Shown: positions 1 to 9,280, numbered from the stretch's first letter. The stretch: DNA of 64,000 bases from Elioraea sp. (GCF_022842375.1 NZ_JALHPR010000002.1:62001-126000); one strand, 5' to 3'. Numbers and translations: made by a program. Notes: generated by a model not told the origin, from the letters alone.

Positions 1-278
1 TGGGAGATCGCCTCGGGGAGGATTCCGGCGCAGGCCGGGCCGAGCAGCGTGGCGACGCGCTCGGCAAGTCCTGCCCGCCCGGGCGTTGAGACCACCAGCG
101 CGCTCTTCGCGCCGACGTCGGCGAGAACGCGCGCGATCTCCTCGAGCGCGCCGGCGCCGAACTCGATCCGCGGCGGGGTGGCGTTGTAGACGCCACCGGG
201 AAGGCTGAAGGCGCGTGCCCGACCGAAGCTGGCGCGAGCGAGAAAGCCGTGACGCGTCGTGACCGATTGCCCTGCCAT
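1..278 (-). CDS. Iron-containing alcohol dehydrogenase / maleylacetate reductase-like (partial)
   Basis: Only the N-terminal 92 residues are inside the window; the gene continues beyond base 1. The reading frame begins with ATG five bases after the stop of the enolase-superfamily gene, so it is the third gene of a minus-strand operon. Residues 27-47 (PGGVYNATPPRIEFGAGALE) followed by a segment ending ALVVSTPGRA match the start of the nucleotide-binding domain of iron-dependent alcohol dehydrogenases, most like maleylacetate reductases. The family reduces aldehydes, ketones or maleylacetate with NAD(P)H. The metal-binding domain is not visible, so substrate cannot be judged. Its partners suggest sugar-acid or aromatic-acid breakdown (inference). 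Confidence 0.75.
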   Translation of the reverse strand, partial: MAGQSVTTRHGFLARASFGRARAFSLPGGVYNATPPRIEFGAGALEEIARVLADVGAKSALVVSTPGRAGLAERVATLLGPACAGILPEAIS

Positions 279-283
279 CACGC

Positions 284-1474
284 TCACCAGTCCACGACGG
301 TGCCGTCGGGCAGGACGGCATTGCTGGTGTGGATGACCTCCTGCTCGAAGGGATGCTTGGCTGCCTCGGTCTCATTGATGTCGACGCCGAGGCCGGGCGC
401 CGTAGGCACCTCCCAGAAGCTTCCGCTGCGCCGCATCGGCGTGCGAACGACGTCGTCGTACCAGGGCACGGCCCCGCTCATCTCCTCCTGGATCACGAAG
501 TTCGGCGTGGAGACCGCGAAGTGCAGCGCCGCGGCACCAGCGATCGGCCCGTTCGGGTTGTGCGGCGCGACGCCCATTAAGGCCTGCTCCGCGGCGGCGG
601 CGATGCGCTTGCCCTCGAGGATTCCACCGGTGTGGTTGAGGTCGGGCTGAACGATATGCAGCGCCTTGGCCTGGAACAGCGGCTCGAACTCCTTGAAGCC
701 TACGAGCCTCTCGCCCGAGGCAATCGGGCAGCCGGCCCGCTCGGTCACCATCCGCATGGCCTCCGTGTCGCCAGGCTGGACGGGCTCCTCGCAGAACATC
801 GGCGCGTAGGGCGAAACCTCGTCGATGAACTGCAGCGCCGCCGAGATGGAGGCGGGCCTGCCGTGGAAGTCGATCATGATGTCGACGGCATCGCCCACGG
901 TCTCGCGCAACACCCGCATCATCCGGCCCACGTGTCGGCGCGAGGGAAGGTCGGCCGTATAGTGCGTGTAGGGAATGAACACGACCTTCATCGCGTCATA
1001 GCCTTTGGCGACGACCCTGAGCGCGAGTTCCCTGAGAGCGCCTTCGTCGAACGTCTCGTAGACGGACTTCATGTCGCCGAGGCCGAGATGGGTGTAGAGG
1101 CGAACCTTGTCGCGCACCTGGCCACCGATCAGGCGCCACACCGGGAGCCCGACGCTCTTGCCGAAGATGTCCCACAGCGCGTGCTCGATGCCCGAGATCG
1201 CCGTCGCGCCGATGATGCCGAGACGGTAGTAGCTGTGCTTGTTGAGCACTCGGACGATCTGCTCGATGTCGCGCGGGTCGCGGCCGACCACGAGCGGCGA
1301 GAGGTCCTCGATCGCGCCGACCACCGCGCGCGTCTTCCAGTTGAGGCTCGCCTCGCCCCAGCCCCACAGCCCGTCCTGGTCGGTCAGAACCTTGACGAAG
1401 AGCCAGTTGCGCATCTGCGCGTTCACCACGCGCGTTTCGATTCCCGTGATGCGGATCGGATGGGTCACGCTCAT
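284..1474 (-). CDS. Mandelate racemase/muconate lactonizing enzyme family dehydratase (sugar-acid dehydratase)
   Basis: A 396-residue enolase-superfamily protein. The start at 1474 is chosen because it gives MSVTHPIRITG, the usual beginning of this family, and overlaps the upstream stop by ATGA; the longer open frame upstream is only overlap with the dehydrogenase. Visible barrel motifs are IMIDFHGR (first metal Asp), FCEEPVQPGD and IASGER (the two metal Glu), a later Asp in VQPDLNHTGG and a catalytic His in APHNPNGP. The His and the APHNP stretch fit the galactonate/mannonate dehydratase branch better than racemases. The expected role is dehydration of an acid sugar to a 2-keto-3-deoxy acid. 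The exact substrate is not decidable from sequence. Confidence 0.85.
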   Translation of the reverse strand: MSVTHPIRITGIETRVVNAQMRNWLFVKVLTDQDGLWGWGEASLNWKTRAVVGAIEDLSPLVVGRDPRDIEQIVRVLNKHSYYRLGIIGATAISGIEHALWDIFGKSVGLPVWRLIGGQVRDKVRLYTHLGLGDMKSVYETFDEGALRELALRVVAKGYDAMKVVFIPYTHYTADLPSRRHVGRMMRVLRETVGDAVDIMIDFHGRPASISAALQFIDEVSPYAPMFCEEPVQPGDTEAMRMVTERAGCPIASGERLVGFKEFEPLFQAKALHIVQPDLNHTGGILEGKRIAAAAEQALMGVAPHNPNGPIAGAAALHFAVSTPNFVIQEEMSGAVPWYDDVVRTPMRRSGSFWEVPTAPGLGVDINETEAAKHPFEQEVIHTSNAVLPDGTVVDW

Positions 1475-2463
1475 GTCGCCTCCACTGCCCGCGGAGACCG
1501 CGCGGCACGCACGACGTTCAGAAGGGGAAGCCCGTCGCGCAGGCGCCGGATGTTCTCGGCGATGACGCGGTAGCGGCGCCCGGGCAGCGCGGTCGTCCAT
1601 GCCGAGGAGTGCGGCGTGGCGACGACATTCGGGAGATCAAGGAACGGAAAGCGGGAGGGCGGTGGGCGGTCCTCCGTGCCGTTGGGATAGGCGTACCAGA
1701 CATCGAGATAGGCGCCGCCGATCACGCCGTCGCGCAGCGCGACGTAGAGATCCTCCTCCTGGACGATCTCCGCCCGCGCGATGTTGATCAGCACGCCCGT
1801 CGGCTTCATCGCGCGAAACTCCGCCGCGCCGACCATGCCGGTGGTATCGGGCGTAAGCGGTGCGCAGATCACCACATAATCACTCGCGCCGAGCAGGGCC
1901 GGCAATTCGGTGCGGGGGACCAGGAGGTCGGCGAGCGCGCCGGCCGCGCCAGGCGAACGGTCGAGCGTCGCAACGCGCATGCCGAAGGCTCGCGCGCGCT
2001 GCGCCACCGCCTGGCCGATCCGACCGAAGCCGATGATGCCGACGGTCTTGCCGAGAAGCTCGCCATGCGGCGCGCGCGTCCGGTAGGCGTCCGCCCAGGT
2101 CTCGGCGGTGAAGCGCATGGCCTCTGGCCGGATTTCCCAGCGCAGCATGGCCCACAGCACGAACTCGGCGATCGGCGCCTCGTGCTCGAACACGTTGCAC
2201 ACGGCTGTCTCGGGCGCGAGCTGATCCATCGAGATGCCGTCGAGGCCAGCGCCCGGCGCATGCAGCAGCCGGAAGCGCGGCGCCGCGCCGCCGCTTCTCG
2301 AGAACCGCAGCGCGATGACGACATCGTCGGACGCGATCTCGGAATCATGCGCCGGGCTCGATGCCGCCTCGCGCGGCAGTGCCGTCACGACGAATTCCTC
2401 GCCGAGCAGGGTGCGCAGCCGATCGGCCTGCCGGGCAGTGTCGCCGAGCAGGTGGACCCTCAT
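1471..2463 (-). CDS. D-2-hydroxyacid dehydrogenase, NAD(P)-binding
   Basis: 330 residues, normal for the family. The Rossmann motif GIIGFGRIGQAVAQRA sits near residue 145. The catalytic Arg lies in NIARAEIVQEEDL and the catalytic His in ATPHSSAWT near residue 290. The protein should interconvert a 2-keto acid and a D-2-hydroxy acid with NAD(P)H in the cytosol. It is the first gene of the operon and its stop overlaps the start of the sugar-acid dehydratase by four bases, so the two are probably translationally coupled. The promoter would lie in the 227-base gap shared with the divergent GntR gene. The substrate is unknown. Confidence 0.85.
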   Translation of the reverse strand: MRVHLLGDTARQADRLRTLLGEEFVVTALPREAASSPAHDSEIASDDVVIALRFSRSGGAAPRFRLLHAPGAGLDGISMDQLAPETAVCNVFEHEAPIAEFVLWAMLRWEIRPEAMRFTAETWADAYRTRAPHGELLGKTVGIIGFGRIGQAVAQRARAFGMRVATLDRSPGAAGALADLLVPRTELPALLGASDYVVICAPLTPDTTGMVGAAEFRAMKPTGVLINIARAEIVQEEDLYVALRDGVIGGAYLDVWYAYPNGTEDRPPPSRFPFLDLPNVVATPHSSAWTTALPGRRYRVIAENIRRLRDGLPLLNVVRAARSPRAVEAT

Positions 2464-2585
2464 CGGAAAATCCCTGGAGAAAAGACTCGATGGCGCAACA
2501 ACAAGTGACGTTTATCCCCTGCCAACCCATGATTTTTCATTCTGTTTCAGTCCATTGAACGATTGCGCACTGAGCTTGGCAGTGA

Positions 2586-2604
2586 ATTGTGCATAATGTA
2601 CGAT
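2586..2604. promoter_or_regulatory. Candidate GntR operator between divergent genes
   Basis: An imperfect palindrome with half-sites ATTGTGCAT and ATGTACGAT around a single A; seven of nine positions are complementary. It lies in the gap between the divergent dehydrogenase and GntR genes, where an FCD-type GntR regulator usually binds. The core also contains a CATAAT that could serve as a -10 box. Binding is inferred. Confidence 0.4.
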
Positions 2605-2690
2605 CCTTGGCAAGCTGGCATTGACACACTCGCGATGGATGGGTTTCCTTCAGTCATCGGCAGCGCCCCAGACAGGGAACGCGGGGATCA

Positions 2691-3422
2691 ATGGGGGGCA
2701 ACACAGAGCAGAAGCGGCGCGTGGTCCGCCCCGGCAGCAGATCGGTGCCGAGGACGACGATCGCCGAGCGTGTCTATGAGGACATCAAGGAGCGCATCCT
2801 CGATCAGACCCTCGCGCCAGGCGAGCGGCTCACGATGGACTTCCTCTGCCGCGAGCTCGCCGTGTCCTCGTCACCGGTCCGCGAGGCGCTGGCGAGGCTG
2901 GAGAGCGAGAAGCTAGTCGTCTCCGAGGTCTATGCGGGCTACTCGGTGGCGCCGCCTCCCGACCCAGAGTATCTGCGCGGCCTGCTCAGGTTCCGCATCC
3001 TGGTCGAGGGACACTGCGGATGCGTCGGTGCACCGAAGCGGCTGCCGGACGTGCTGAAGGCAATGGAAAGCGCGTTCGACGCGATGGCCCGCACCAAGAA
3101 GCTCGGCACGCGCTATCGCGAGTATAGGCGCTTCATCCAGGAGGACTCGCGCTTCCACCGGGCGATCGTAACGAGTTCCGGCAATCCGGCGACGATCGCA
3201 ATCTATGCAAATCTGCATCCGATCCTGCTCCAGTCGCGTCTCTATATCACCCGTTCGACTGACGGGTCACCGGCCGAGGAGGTGCTGTTGGAGCACGAGA
3301 AGATACTGGCGGCCTTCCGTGAAGGTGACGGCGATGCGGCGGAAGCTGCGATCCGGACGCATCTTGAAGGTGGGTTGAGGCGCCTGCATCGGGTCGGATT
3401 GGAACGCCAAACGAACGGATGA
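2691..3422 (+). CDS. GntR family transcriptional regulator, FCD domain
   Basis: 243 residues. An N-terminal winged helix (about residues 22-90) carries [22 protein letters not shown] and [18 protein letters not shown], the standard GntR DNA-binding signature. The remainder, with [15 protein letters not shown]-like spacing ([14 protein letters not shown]) and a C-terminal [11 protein letters not shown] helix, is an all-helical FCD ligand domain. These regulators usually bind an organic or sugar acid and release DNA. It is divergent from the dehydrogenase-dehydratase operon and is its probable regulator; a palindrome at 2586-2604 is a candidate site. The start at 2691 is the first in-frame ATG after a purine-rich stretch. 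Confidence 0.88.
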   Translation: MGGNTEQKRRVVRPGSRSVPRTTIAERVYEDIKERILDQTLAPGERLTMDFLCRELAVSSSPVREALARLESEKLVVSEVYAGYSVAPPPDPEYLRGLLRFRILVEGHCGCVGAPKRLPDVLKAMESAFDAMARTKKLGTRYREYRRFIQEDSRFHRAIVTSSGNPATIAIYANLHPILLQSRLYITRSTDGSPAEEVLLEHEKILAAFREGDGDAAEAAIRTHLEGGLRRLHRVGLERQTNG

Positions 3423-3519
3423 GATTTCTGTGTGCTCCGAGCCCGTTCGTTGGAGCGCCGGAGGGTGGAGTTTCCGGCCTGCTTGCACCTGCCCCCGTCT
3501 TTGGTCGGGCCTCGCTTCC

Positions 3520-3897
3520 TGCCCCACCGTCGGCAATGCGTTCGACAAGCTCTGGGAGAACGGCAACACGCTGGTGTTCGGCGACACGACGGAGCTCCGA
3601 CCTCTCCGAGAGCCAGCCGACCAAGGGCAACATCGAGGGTGGGCTCACCACGATCGAGGAGAAAGCGCTCGGCAACATCCAGAAGATCGGGAAGAAGTGC
3701 TTGGTCGATGGCGTGATCGACAAGGCCGAGCTGCCGACGCAGCCGGGCCTGTGGTTCATGGACAGCTCCTCAGCGGCAGCGGAGATGGTCACGCTCTGCG
3801 CGGCCTCATCGTCAGGACCGCCGATGGCGAACTGACCGCAGCCGAGATCCTCGGCTTCCGCGAGTTCTCCCTCACCCGCCACTCCGAAAGCGCCTGA
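3520..3897 (+). pseudogene. Decayed UxaA/GarD-type altronate-galactarate dehydratase, C-terminal part
   Basis: Three consecutive segments read like the C-terminal domain of UxaA-family dehydratases, but in alternating frames. About 3526-3597 gives [20 protein letters not shown]. About 3600-3800, in the next frame, gives [20 protein letters not shown] and then [18 protein letters not shown]. About 3800-3897, back in the first frame, gives [20 protein letters not shown] and a terminal stop. The middle of the domain is missing and the N-terminus is absent. The frame changes and internal deletion make it a pseudogene. Its presence beside a sugar-acid operon suggests a former step of that pathway. 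Confidence 0.7.
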
Positions 3898-3907
3898 ACA
3901 ACCGCAT

Positions 3908-3933
3908 GAGGGCCGCCGTGCGCGGCGGCCCTC
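3908..3933. terminator. GC-rich hairpin, bidirectional terminator
   Basis: A perfect 11-base-pair stem (GAGGGCCGCCG with CGGCGGCCCTC) and a four-base loop. It lies between the plus-strand dehydratase remnant and the end of the minus-strand PrpD gene, overlapping the latter's stop. There is no long T run, so termination efficiency is uncertain. Confidence 0.55.
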
Positions 3934-5278
3934 ACACCGCGCGCATCAAGCCTGCAAGATTGGGTGCATCGTCGAGCGCCTCAACGGCGGCGACGAGGGC
4001 GGCGGCATCCGCGCGGGGGTTCCGCCCGGCAGCAAGGCACGCCGCCGCTTTGTCGACACGCGCCTCGCTCGTCAGCGGATTGGCGGGGCTGCCGAGCGTG
4101 TGCGTGACCGTTACCCGCGCCGTCGGGCCATGCACGACCTCGATCGTCTGAGGCACCACGGCGTTGGGGTCAGGGTTGTCGACTTCCACCATCGTCACCC
4201 TGGCGGCGAGCGCGAGCGTCTCGGGGTCGGCCAAGCGCGCGGGGGTAAAGTCAGCGAGCGTGACAGTGCCGAAGCGAAGCGTGGTCGCAGCAACGAAGGG
4301 CAGGCAGAGGCGGGCGTAGTTCGGCGTCAGGTCACCGCGCAAGGGGCGGCCGACGAGGCGCATCGCAAGCGGTGGCAGATGGAGCCTGATCTCGCGGATC
4401 GTTTCGGGAACGATCGCTTCGTGCCCCAACAGGCGCTGCAACCCGTCGATCACCGGATGCGTCAGCCGCCCCGAGGGGAATGGCTTGTGCGACACCGCCT
4501 CGACCTGCCAGCTCCGCCCGAGCCCGGCGAGGCCAGGGGCGAGATCATGGGCGGGCTCGGTCATCGGCAGGAAGCCCGACGCGCCGGTCAGCCACGCTGA
4601 CGGCCCGCGTGCGCCGGCGTCGACCAGGTCAGCGGCGCGGATCCCGGCGGCAGCGGCGAAGCCCATCTGCACCGCAAGCGCCATCCCGCCTTCGTGATGG
4701 GCCTGCATCGTTCCGGGGATCTGGCCAAGCAGCAGCCCCGCTCCGCCAGCACCGCGCGCGAGATCGAAGCCGCGCAGCCGCGCCACAGCACCATAGGCGC
4801 CGAACATCCCCGCGGTGGCCGGGCGGAAGAAGCGCATTGGCCCACGCGCGGCCGCACCGATGGTGCAGGCAAGGTCGAGGCCGAACACGACGGCGGAGAC
4901 GAGCCGCGTGCCGCTGACGCCGCCGAGCCGTTCCGCTTCGGCAAGTGCCGCGGCAAGCGTCGGCGTCACGGCATGCACGATCGCGGCTTCATGGATCGCG
5001 TCGAACTCCAGCGCATGCGCCTGGAAGGCGTTCACGAAGGCGGCCTGCGCGGCCGGCAGGCGCACGGTATCGCCCCACACCGCGGCCGCCGTGCCCTCGC
5101 CCCAGCAGCGGGCTGCCGCGAGCACGCCAGGCTGGTCGTCATGCGCGGTGCCCGCCACGCCAACCGCGAGCGTATCGAGCATGAACACACGGGCTGCAGC
5201 GCGCGCGGCCGCGGGGATTGCGGCCTCGGGTGTCTCGAGCACATGCCGCAGCAGCGCGGCTTCAGCATCCGGCATCAT
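3932..5278 (-). CDS. MmgE/PrpD family protein
   Basis: 448 residues when started at the MMPDAEAALL methionine; the open frame upstream runs into the divergent HyuB gene and is not used. The N-terminal helical domain (VFMLDTLAVGVAGTAHDD, then FVNAFQAHALEFDAIHE) and the later SHKPFPSGRLTHPVID segment are typical of MmgE/PrpD proteins, which include 2-methylcitrate dehydratase and cis-aconitate decarboxylase. Most members have unknown substrates. It is transcribed away from the hydantoinase-type genes across a 109-base shared promoter region and is probably co-regulated with them. The catalytic reaction, likely hydration/dehydration or decarboxylation of a carboxylic acid, is not established. 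Confidence 0.82.
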   Translation of the reverse strand: MMPDAEAALLRHVLETPEAAIPAAARAAARVFMLDTLAVGVAGTAHDDQPGVLAAARCWGEGTAAAVWGDTVRLPAAQAAFVNAFQAHALEFDAIHEAAIVHAVTPTLAAALAEAERLGGVSGTRLVSAVVFGLDLACTIGAAARGPMRFFRPATAGMFGAYGAVARLRGFDLARGAGGAGLLLGQIPGTMQAHHEGGMALAVQMGFAAAAGIRAADLVDAGARGPSAWLTGASGFLPMTEPAHDLAPGLAGLGRSWQVEAVSHKPFPSGRLTHPVIDGLQRLLGHEAIVPETIREIRLHLPPLAMRLVGRPLRGDLTPNYARLCLPFVAATTLRFGTVTLADFTPARLADPETLALAARVTMVEVDNPDPNAVVPQTIEVVHGPTARVTVTHTLGSPANPLTSEARVDKAAACLAAGRNPRADAAALVAAVEALDDAPNLAGLMRAV

Positions 5279-5387
5279 GCGCGGATGCTGATGCCGCGTC
5301 GGCGATCGGTCAATCCGCAACCGCCTTGCGGCAACTGGATATAGCGTCGACACTCGCGCAACGACCGCACGAGAGGCACCGCACGCG

Positions 5388-7172
5388 ATGTCCACAAGCC
5401 ACGATCCGATCGCCTTCGAGCTGTTCCGGAACGCGATCTTCTCGATTGCCGACGAGATGGCACTGACGGTGTTCCGCACGACCTATTCGGGCGTCCTGAA
5501 GGACAACATGGACTACTCGACCGCCATCGCGGACGCGAACGGCCGCCTCGTGGCGCAGGGGCTGACGCTGCCCGGGCATCTCGGCTCGATCCCGACTGCG
5601 CTCGACAGCATCATGCGGCACTTCGGCGACACGATGAACGAGGGCGACGTCTACGCGCTGAACGACCCCTTCGACGGCGGCATGCATCTTCCGGACATCT
5701 TCGTGTTCAAGCCGTTGTACGTCGACGGCAGGCGGCTGGCCTTCGCCGCCACCGTCTGCCACCACACCGATGTGGGCGGCCGCGTCGCTGGCTCGAACGC
5801 GTCGGACTCCACCGAGATCTACGCCGAGGGGCTGCGGATTCCGCCGCTCAAGCTCTACGACCGCGGCGTGCGCAACGAGACGCTGATGGCGATCATCGAG
5901 AAGAACGTGCGCCTGCCCGTGCGGCTGTTCGGTGACCTGCGCGCACAACTCGCCGCCTGTCACATCGCCGAGACCCAGCTCGCCGACCTGGTCGGCCGAT
6001 ACGGTGCCGATACCACCGCCTTCTACATGGAGGAGGTGATCGACTACGCCGAGCGGCTGACGCGCGCCGCGCTGGCCGACCTGCCGGACGGCGAATGGTC
6101 GTTCGAGGACTGGATCGACGATGATGGCGTCGATGTCGGCAAGCCGATCCGCCTTTTCGTCACGCTCAGGAAACGCGGCGGACACATGGTGGTGGATTGG
6201 ACCGGTACGAACCCGCAGGTGAAGGGCGCGATCAACAACACCCTCTCCTTCACCAAGGCTGCGTCCTACACCGCCATTCGCTCGGTGCTGCCGGGGGGCA
6301 TTCCGAACAACGAGGGCGTTTTCCGCGCGATCGAGGTGATCTGCCCTCCCGGCACGGTGGGCAACGGCGTGCTGCCCGCTGCCTGTGCAGCGCGCGGGCT
6401 GACCGGCTTCCGCATGACCGACTGCATGTTCGGCGCGCTCGCCATGATGCTGCCCGAGCGCGTGTTCGCCGCCGGCGACGGCGGCAACACCGGCATCTCG
6501 ATCGGCGGGTGGGACGCCACGCGCCAGCCCTTCATCTATGTCGACTTCACCTGCGGCGCCTGGGGCGCACGGCCCTGGGCGGACGGGCTGGACGGAAACA
6601 GCCACATGTTCGCGAACATGGCCTCGCACTCCGTCGAGGTCACCGAAGTCGAGCAGCCGATCCAGCTCCTCGCCTACGAGTTCGTCGCCGACAAGGCGGG
6701 ATCCGGCAAGTTCCGCGGCGGCGTGCCCTTCCGCCGCGACTACCGGTTCCTCGAGGAGGAAGGAACGTTGCAGGTCCGGTCCGACCGGCACGTGCACCGG
6801 CCGTTCGGCCTCTACGGTGGCAGCCCAGGCGCGCCCTCCCAGAATACGCTGAACCCGGACAGCGAGAACCGCCCCCTGCCCTCGAAGGTCACGATGACGA
6901 TCCGACACGGCGAGGTGTTCCGCCACGTGCTCGCGGGCGGCGGCGGCTGGGGCGATCCGCTGGAGCGCGATCCCGCACAGGTGCTGCGCGATGTGCGCAA
7001 CGAGCTGCTTTCGGTCACGAAGGCCGCTGCCGACTATGGCGTCGTGATCACCGCCGGTGCGGTCGACGTCGCGGCCACGGCGCGCATGCGGGCGGAACAT
7101 CGCGCGCGGCGCGGCTGGCACGAACCACCCAAGGTGCTCCGGACAGACCCCATGCCCCAGGCCGCGGAGTAA
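5388..7172 (+). CDS. Hydantoinase B/5-oxoprolinase family, HyuB-type subunit
   Basis: 594 residues, usual length for HyuB. Motifs in order are YSGVLKDNMDYSTAI near the N-terminus, NDPFDGGMHLPDIFVFKP near residue 85 and HHTDVGGRVAG near 125. At the C-terminus come GGGGWGDPLERDP and a conserved RNE helix. HyuB works with HyuA as an ATP-dependent amidohydrolase or carboxylase on cyclic amides such as hydantoins or 5-oxoproline, or on acetone-like ketones; the exact substrate cannot be read. It lies five bases upstream of its HyuA partner. This pair is the first of two in the window and reads away from the PrpD gene. Confidence 0.9.
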   Translation: MSTSHDPIAFELFRNAIFSIADEMALTVFRTTYSGVLKDNMDYSTAIADANGRLVAQGLTLPGHLGSIPTALDSIMRHFGDTMNEGDVYALNDPFDGGMHLPDIFVFKPLYVDGRRLAFAATVCHHTDVGGRVAGSNASDSTEIYAEGLRIPPLKLYDRGVRNETLMAIIEKNVRLPVRLFGDLRAQLAACHIAETQLADLVGRYGADTTAFYMEEVIDYAERLTRAALADLPDGEWSFEDWIDDDGVDVGKPIRLFVTLRKRGGHMVVDWTGTNPQVKGAINNTLSFTKAASYTAIRSVLPGGIPNNEGVFRAIEVICPPGTVGNGVLPAACAARGLTGFRMTDCMFGALAMMLPERVFAAGDGGNTGISIGGWDATRQPFIYVDFTCGAWGARPWADGLDGNSHMFANMASHSVEVTEVEQPIQLLAYEFVADKAGSGKFRGGVPFRRDYRFLEEEGTLQVRSDRHVHRPFGLYGGSPGAPSQNTLNPDSENRPLPSKVTMTIRHGEVFRHVLAGGGGWGDPLERDPAQVLRDVRNELLSVTKAAADYGVVITAGAVDVAATARMRAEHRARRGWHEPPKVLRTDPMPQAAE

Positions 7173-7177
7173 CGCGC

Positions 7178-9262
7178 ATGACAACCACCTGGCGCATCGG
7201 TGTCGACATCGGCGGCACCTTCACCGACATCGTGCTGCTCGGCTCGGACGGCACCGTGCACACGAAGAAGATCCCCTCCAGCGTGGGTGACTATGCACGC
7301 GCGATCGTCGAGGGCCTGAGCGAACTCTTCGCCGAGACCGGCATCGTGGCCGGCGCGATCGAGGAGATCCGCCACGGCACCACCGTGGCCTCAAACGCCA
7401 TCCTCGAGCACAAGGGGGCGCGCACGGGGCTGATCACCACCCGCGGCTTCCGCGACGTGCTGGAAATCCGCACCCTGCGCATGCCGCGCCTCTACGACAT
7501 GGCGTGGGAAAAGCCACCGCCACTCGTCGAACGCCACCTGCGCCGCGTCGTTGACGAACGTGTCGATGCGCGCGGACAGATCGAACGGCCACTCGATCCG
7601 GCAGAGGCGGAAACGGTCGTGCGCGCGCTGATCGACGACGGCGTCGAAGCGATCGCGGTGTGCCTGCTGCACGCCTACGCCAACCCGGCGCATGAAGCGA
7701 TGATCGCTTCGATCGTGCGCCGCCTCGCCCCCGACCTGCCACTCTCGATCTCCTCCGAGGTGCAGCCCGAGATCAAGGAGTACGAGCGCACCTCGACGAC
7801 AGTGATCAACGCCTATGTCATGCCGATCGTCACGCGTTACCTCCGCGCGCTGCGCGAAGGCCTCGACAATGCGGGCGTGACGGCGCGGCTGCTGCTGATG
7901 CAGTCGAATGGCGGGTTGATGGCGTCCGAAGCCGCCGCCGCCAAGCCGATGCATATCATCGAGTCAGGCCCCGCCGGCGGCGTGATCGGCGCGCAGGCGC
8001 TCGCGAGGGCGAAGAACCTGCCCGACGTCATCACCTTCGACATGGGCGGCACCACCGCGAAGGCAGCGACCGTGGAAGGCGGGCATGTCGCGCGCGCGGC
8101 CGAGTATTCGGTTGGCGCTGGCATCATGGTCGGGTCACGCCTGCTGACGGGGGCTGGCTATCTCCTGAAGGTGCCCGCGATCGACCTCGCCGAGGTCGGC
8201 GCCGGGGGCGGCTCGCTCGTGCGCGTGAATGCGGCCGGCGGCGTTCAGGTCGGCCCTGAGAGTGCGGGGGCGATGCCAGGGCCGGTCTGCTACGATCGTG
8301 GCGGCGCCGAGCCGACGATCACGGATGCGAACGTGATCCTCGGCTTCATCAATCCACGCCACCTCGTTGGCGGGGCGGTGGCGCTGAACGCCGCGCGGGC
8401 GGCCGAGGTGTTCGAGCAGAAGGTTGCGCGCCCCCTCGGGCTTGAGCTCGCACGCGCGGCGCATGGGGCGCATCTGATCGCGGCTTCAAACATGATCCGC
8501 GCCATTCGCGCCGTCTCGACCGAGCGCGGGCGCGATCCACGCGGCTTCGCGCTGTTCGCCTTCGGCGGCAACGGCCCGTTATTCGCCTGCGGCATGGCGG
8601 AATCACTCGGCATGCGGCGCGTTGTCGTGCCGCCCTCGCCGGGCCTGTTCTCCTCCTTCGGCCTCCTCTACGCCGACACCGAGCACCATTACGCACGCAG
8701 CTTCCGCCGCCTGACGCGGACGGTTGATCTTGCCGAGCTCAACGCCGCGTGGGACGCGCTCGCCGGCCAGGCGCTCGCCCAGCTCGGCGTGGAAGGGTTT
8801 TCCGGCCCCTCAGCCGAGGTCACGCGCGCGGCGGCGCTGCACTACCACGGCCAGAGTTTCGACCTCACCGTGCCCGTTCCCGACGGGCCGCTCGACGCTG
8901 CTTCGCTACGCGCCCTCGACGAGGCCTTCGGCGTGGAGCACGAGCGCACCTATGGTCACCGCGCCGGCCCGGATGAACCGGTCGAGCTCGTGTCGATTCA
9001 GGTCGTCGGGCGCGGGCTTCGCGCGCACGGCGCTCTGCCCGAGCACACCACCCCGGCGCGCAGCGGGGCAGCGCCGCCGCCACGCCGCGCCTATTTCGGC
9101 CCTGACGTCGGCTGGATTGAGACACCTGTGCTGAGCCGGGCCGATCTGGCCACGCACCGGGTCGGGCCGGTGATCATCGAGGAGTACGACGCGACATGCG
9201 TGGTGCTGCCGGGCTGGCACGCACGCCTCGATGACGGCGGCAACATCGTGATCGAACGGTAG
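7178..9262 (+). CDS. Hydantoinase A/5-oxoprolinase family, HyuA-type subunit
   Basis: 694 residues. The start at 7178 (MTTTWRIGVDIGGTFTDI) is chosen over a much longer frame that only overlaps HyuB. The actin-like ATPase fold is marked by VDIGGTFTDIVLLG at the N-terminus, HGTTVASNAILE near residue 65, FDMGGTTAKAATVE near 286 and GAGGGSLVRV. These are the phosphate- and adenosine-binding loops of the hydantoinase A family. The protein supplies the ATP-driven half of the HyuAB complex. A short hairpin follows the stop. The second HyuA at 12654 is a clearly diverged paralog, so the two pairs probably handle different substrates (inference). Confidence 0.9.
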   Translation: MTTTWRIGVDIGGTFTDIVLLGSDGTVHTKKIPSSVGDYARAIVEGLSELFAETGIVAGAIEEIRHGTTVASNAILEHKGARTGLITTRGFRDVLEIRTLRMPRLYDMAWEKPPPLVERHLRRVVDERVDARGQIERPLDPAEAETVVRALIDDGVEAIAVCLLHAYANPAHEAMIASIVRRLAPDLPLSISSEVQPEIKEYERTSTTVINAYVMPIVTRYLRALREGLDNAGVTARLLLMQSNGGLMASEAAAAKPMHIIESGPAGGVIGAQALARAKNLPDVITFDMGGTTAKAATVEGGHVARAAEYSVGAGIMVGSRLLTGAGYLLKVPAIDLAEVGAGGGSLVRVNAAGGVQVGPESAGAMPGPVCYDRGGAEPTITDANVILGFINPRHLVGGAVALNAARAAEVFEQKVARPLGLELARAAHGAHLIAASNMIRAIRAVSTERGRDPRGFALFAFGGNGPLFACGMAESLGMRRVVVPPSPGLFSSFGLLYADTEHHYARSFRRLTRTVDLAELNAAWDALAGQALAQLGVEGFSGPSAEVTRAAALHYHGQSFDLTVPVPDGPLDAASLRALDEAFGVEHERTYGHRAGPDEPVELVSIQVVGRGLRAHGALPEHTTPARSGAAPPPRRAYFGPDVGWIETPVLSRADLATHRVGPVIIEEYDATCVVLPGWHARLDDGGNIVIER

Positions 9263-9263
9263 G

Positions 9264-9280
9264 CCCGGCGTTCCGCCGGG
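9264..9280 (+). terminator. Hairpin after HyuA
   Basis: A perfect seven-base-pair GC stem (CCCGGCG and CGCCGGG) with a TTC loop, two bases after the HyuA stop. It is followed by TTGG rather than a long T run. Confidence 0.45.

Noticed and set aside
3247-3882. Minus-strand open frame of 211 codons after the GntR gene
   Set aside because: No family likeness, and the plus strand carries recognisable dehydratase segments over the same bases.
6197-7177. Upstream extension of the first HyuA frame
   Set aside because: It runs through HyuB in another frame and lacks family sequence; the VDIGGTFTD start at 7178 is normal.
5310-7184. Long minus-strand open frame (624 codons) opposite the first HyuB gene
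   Set aside because: Its translation is rich in Arg, His, Val and Asp with no family motifs; the plus strand has complete HyuB motifs. It is an antisense shadow of high-GC coding DNA.
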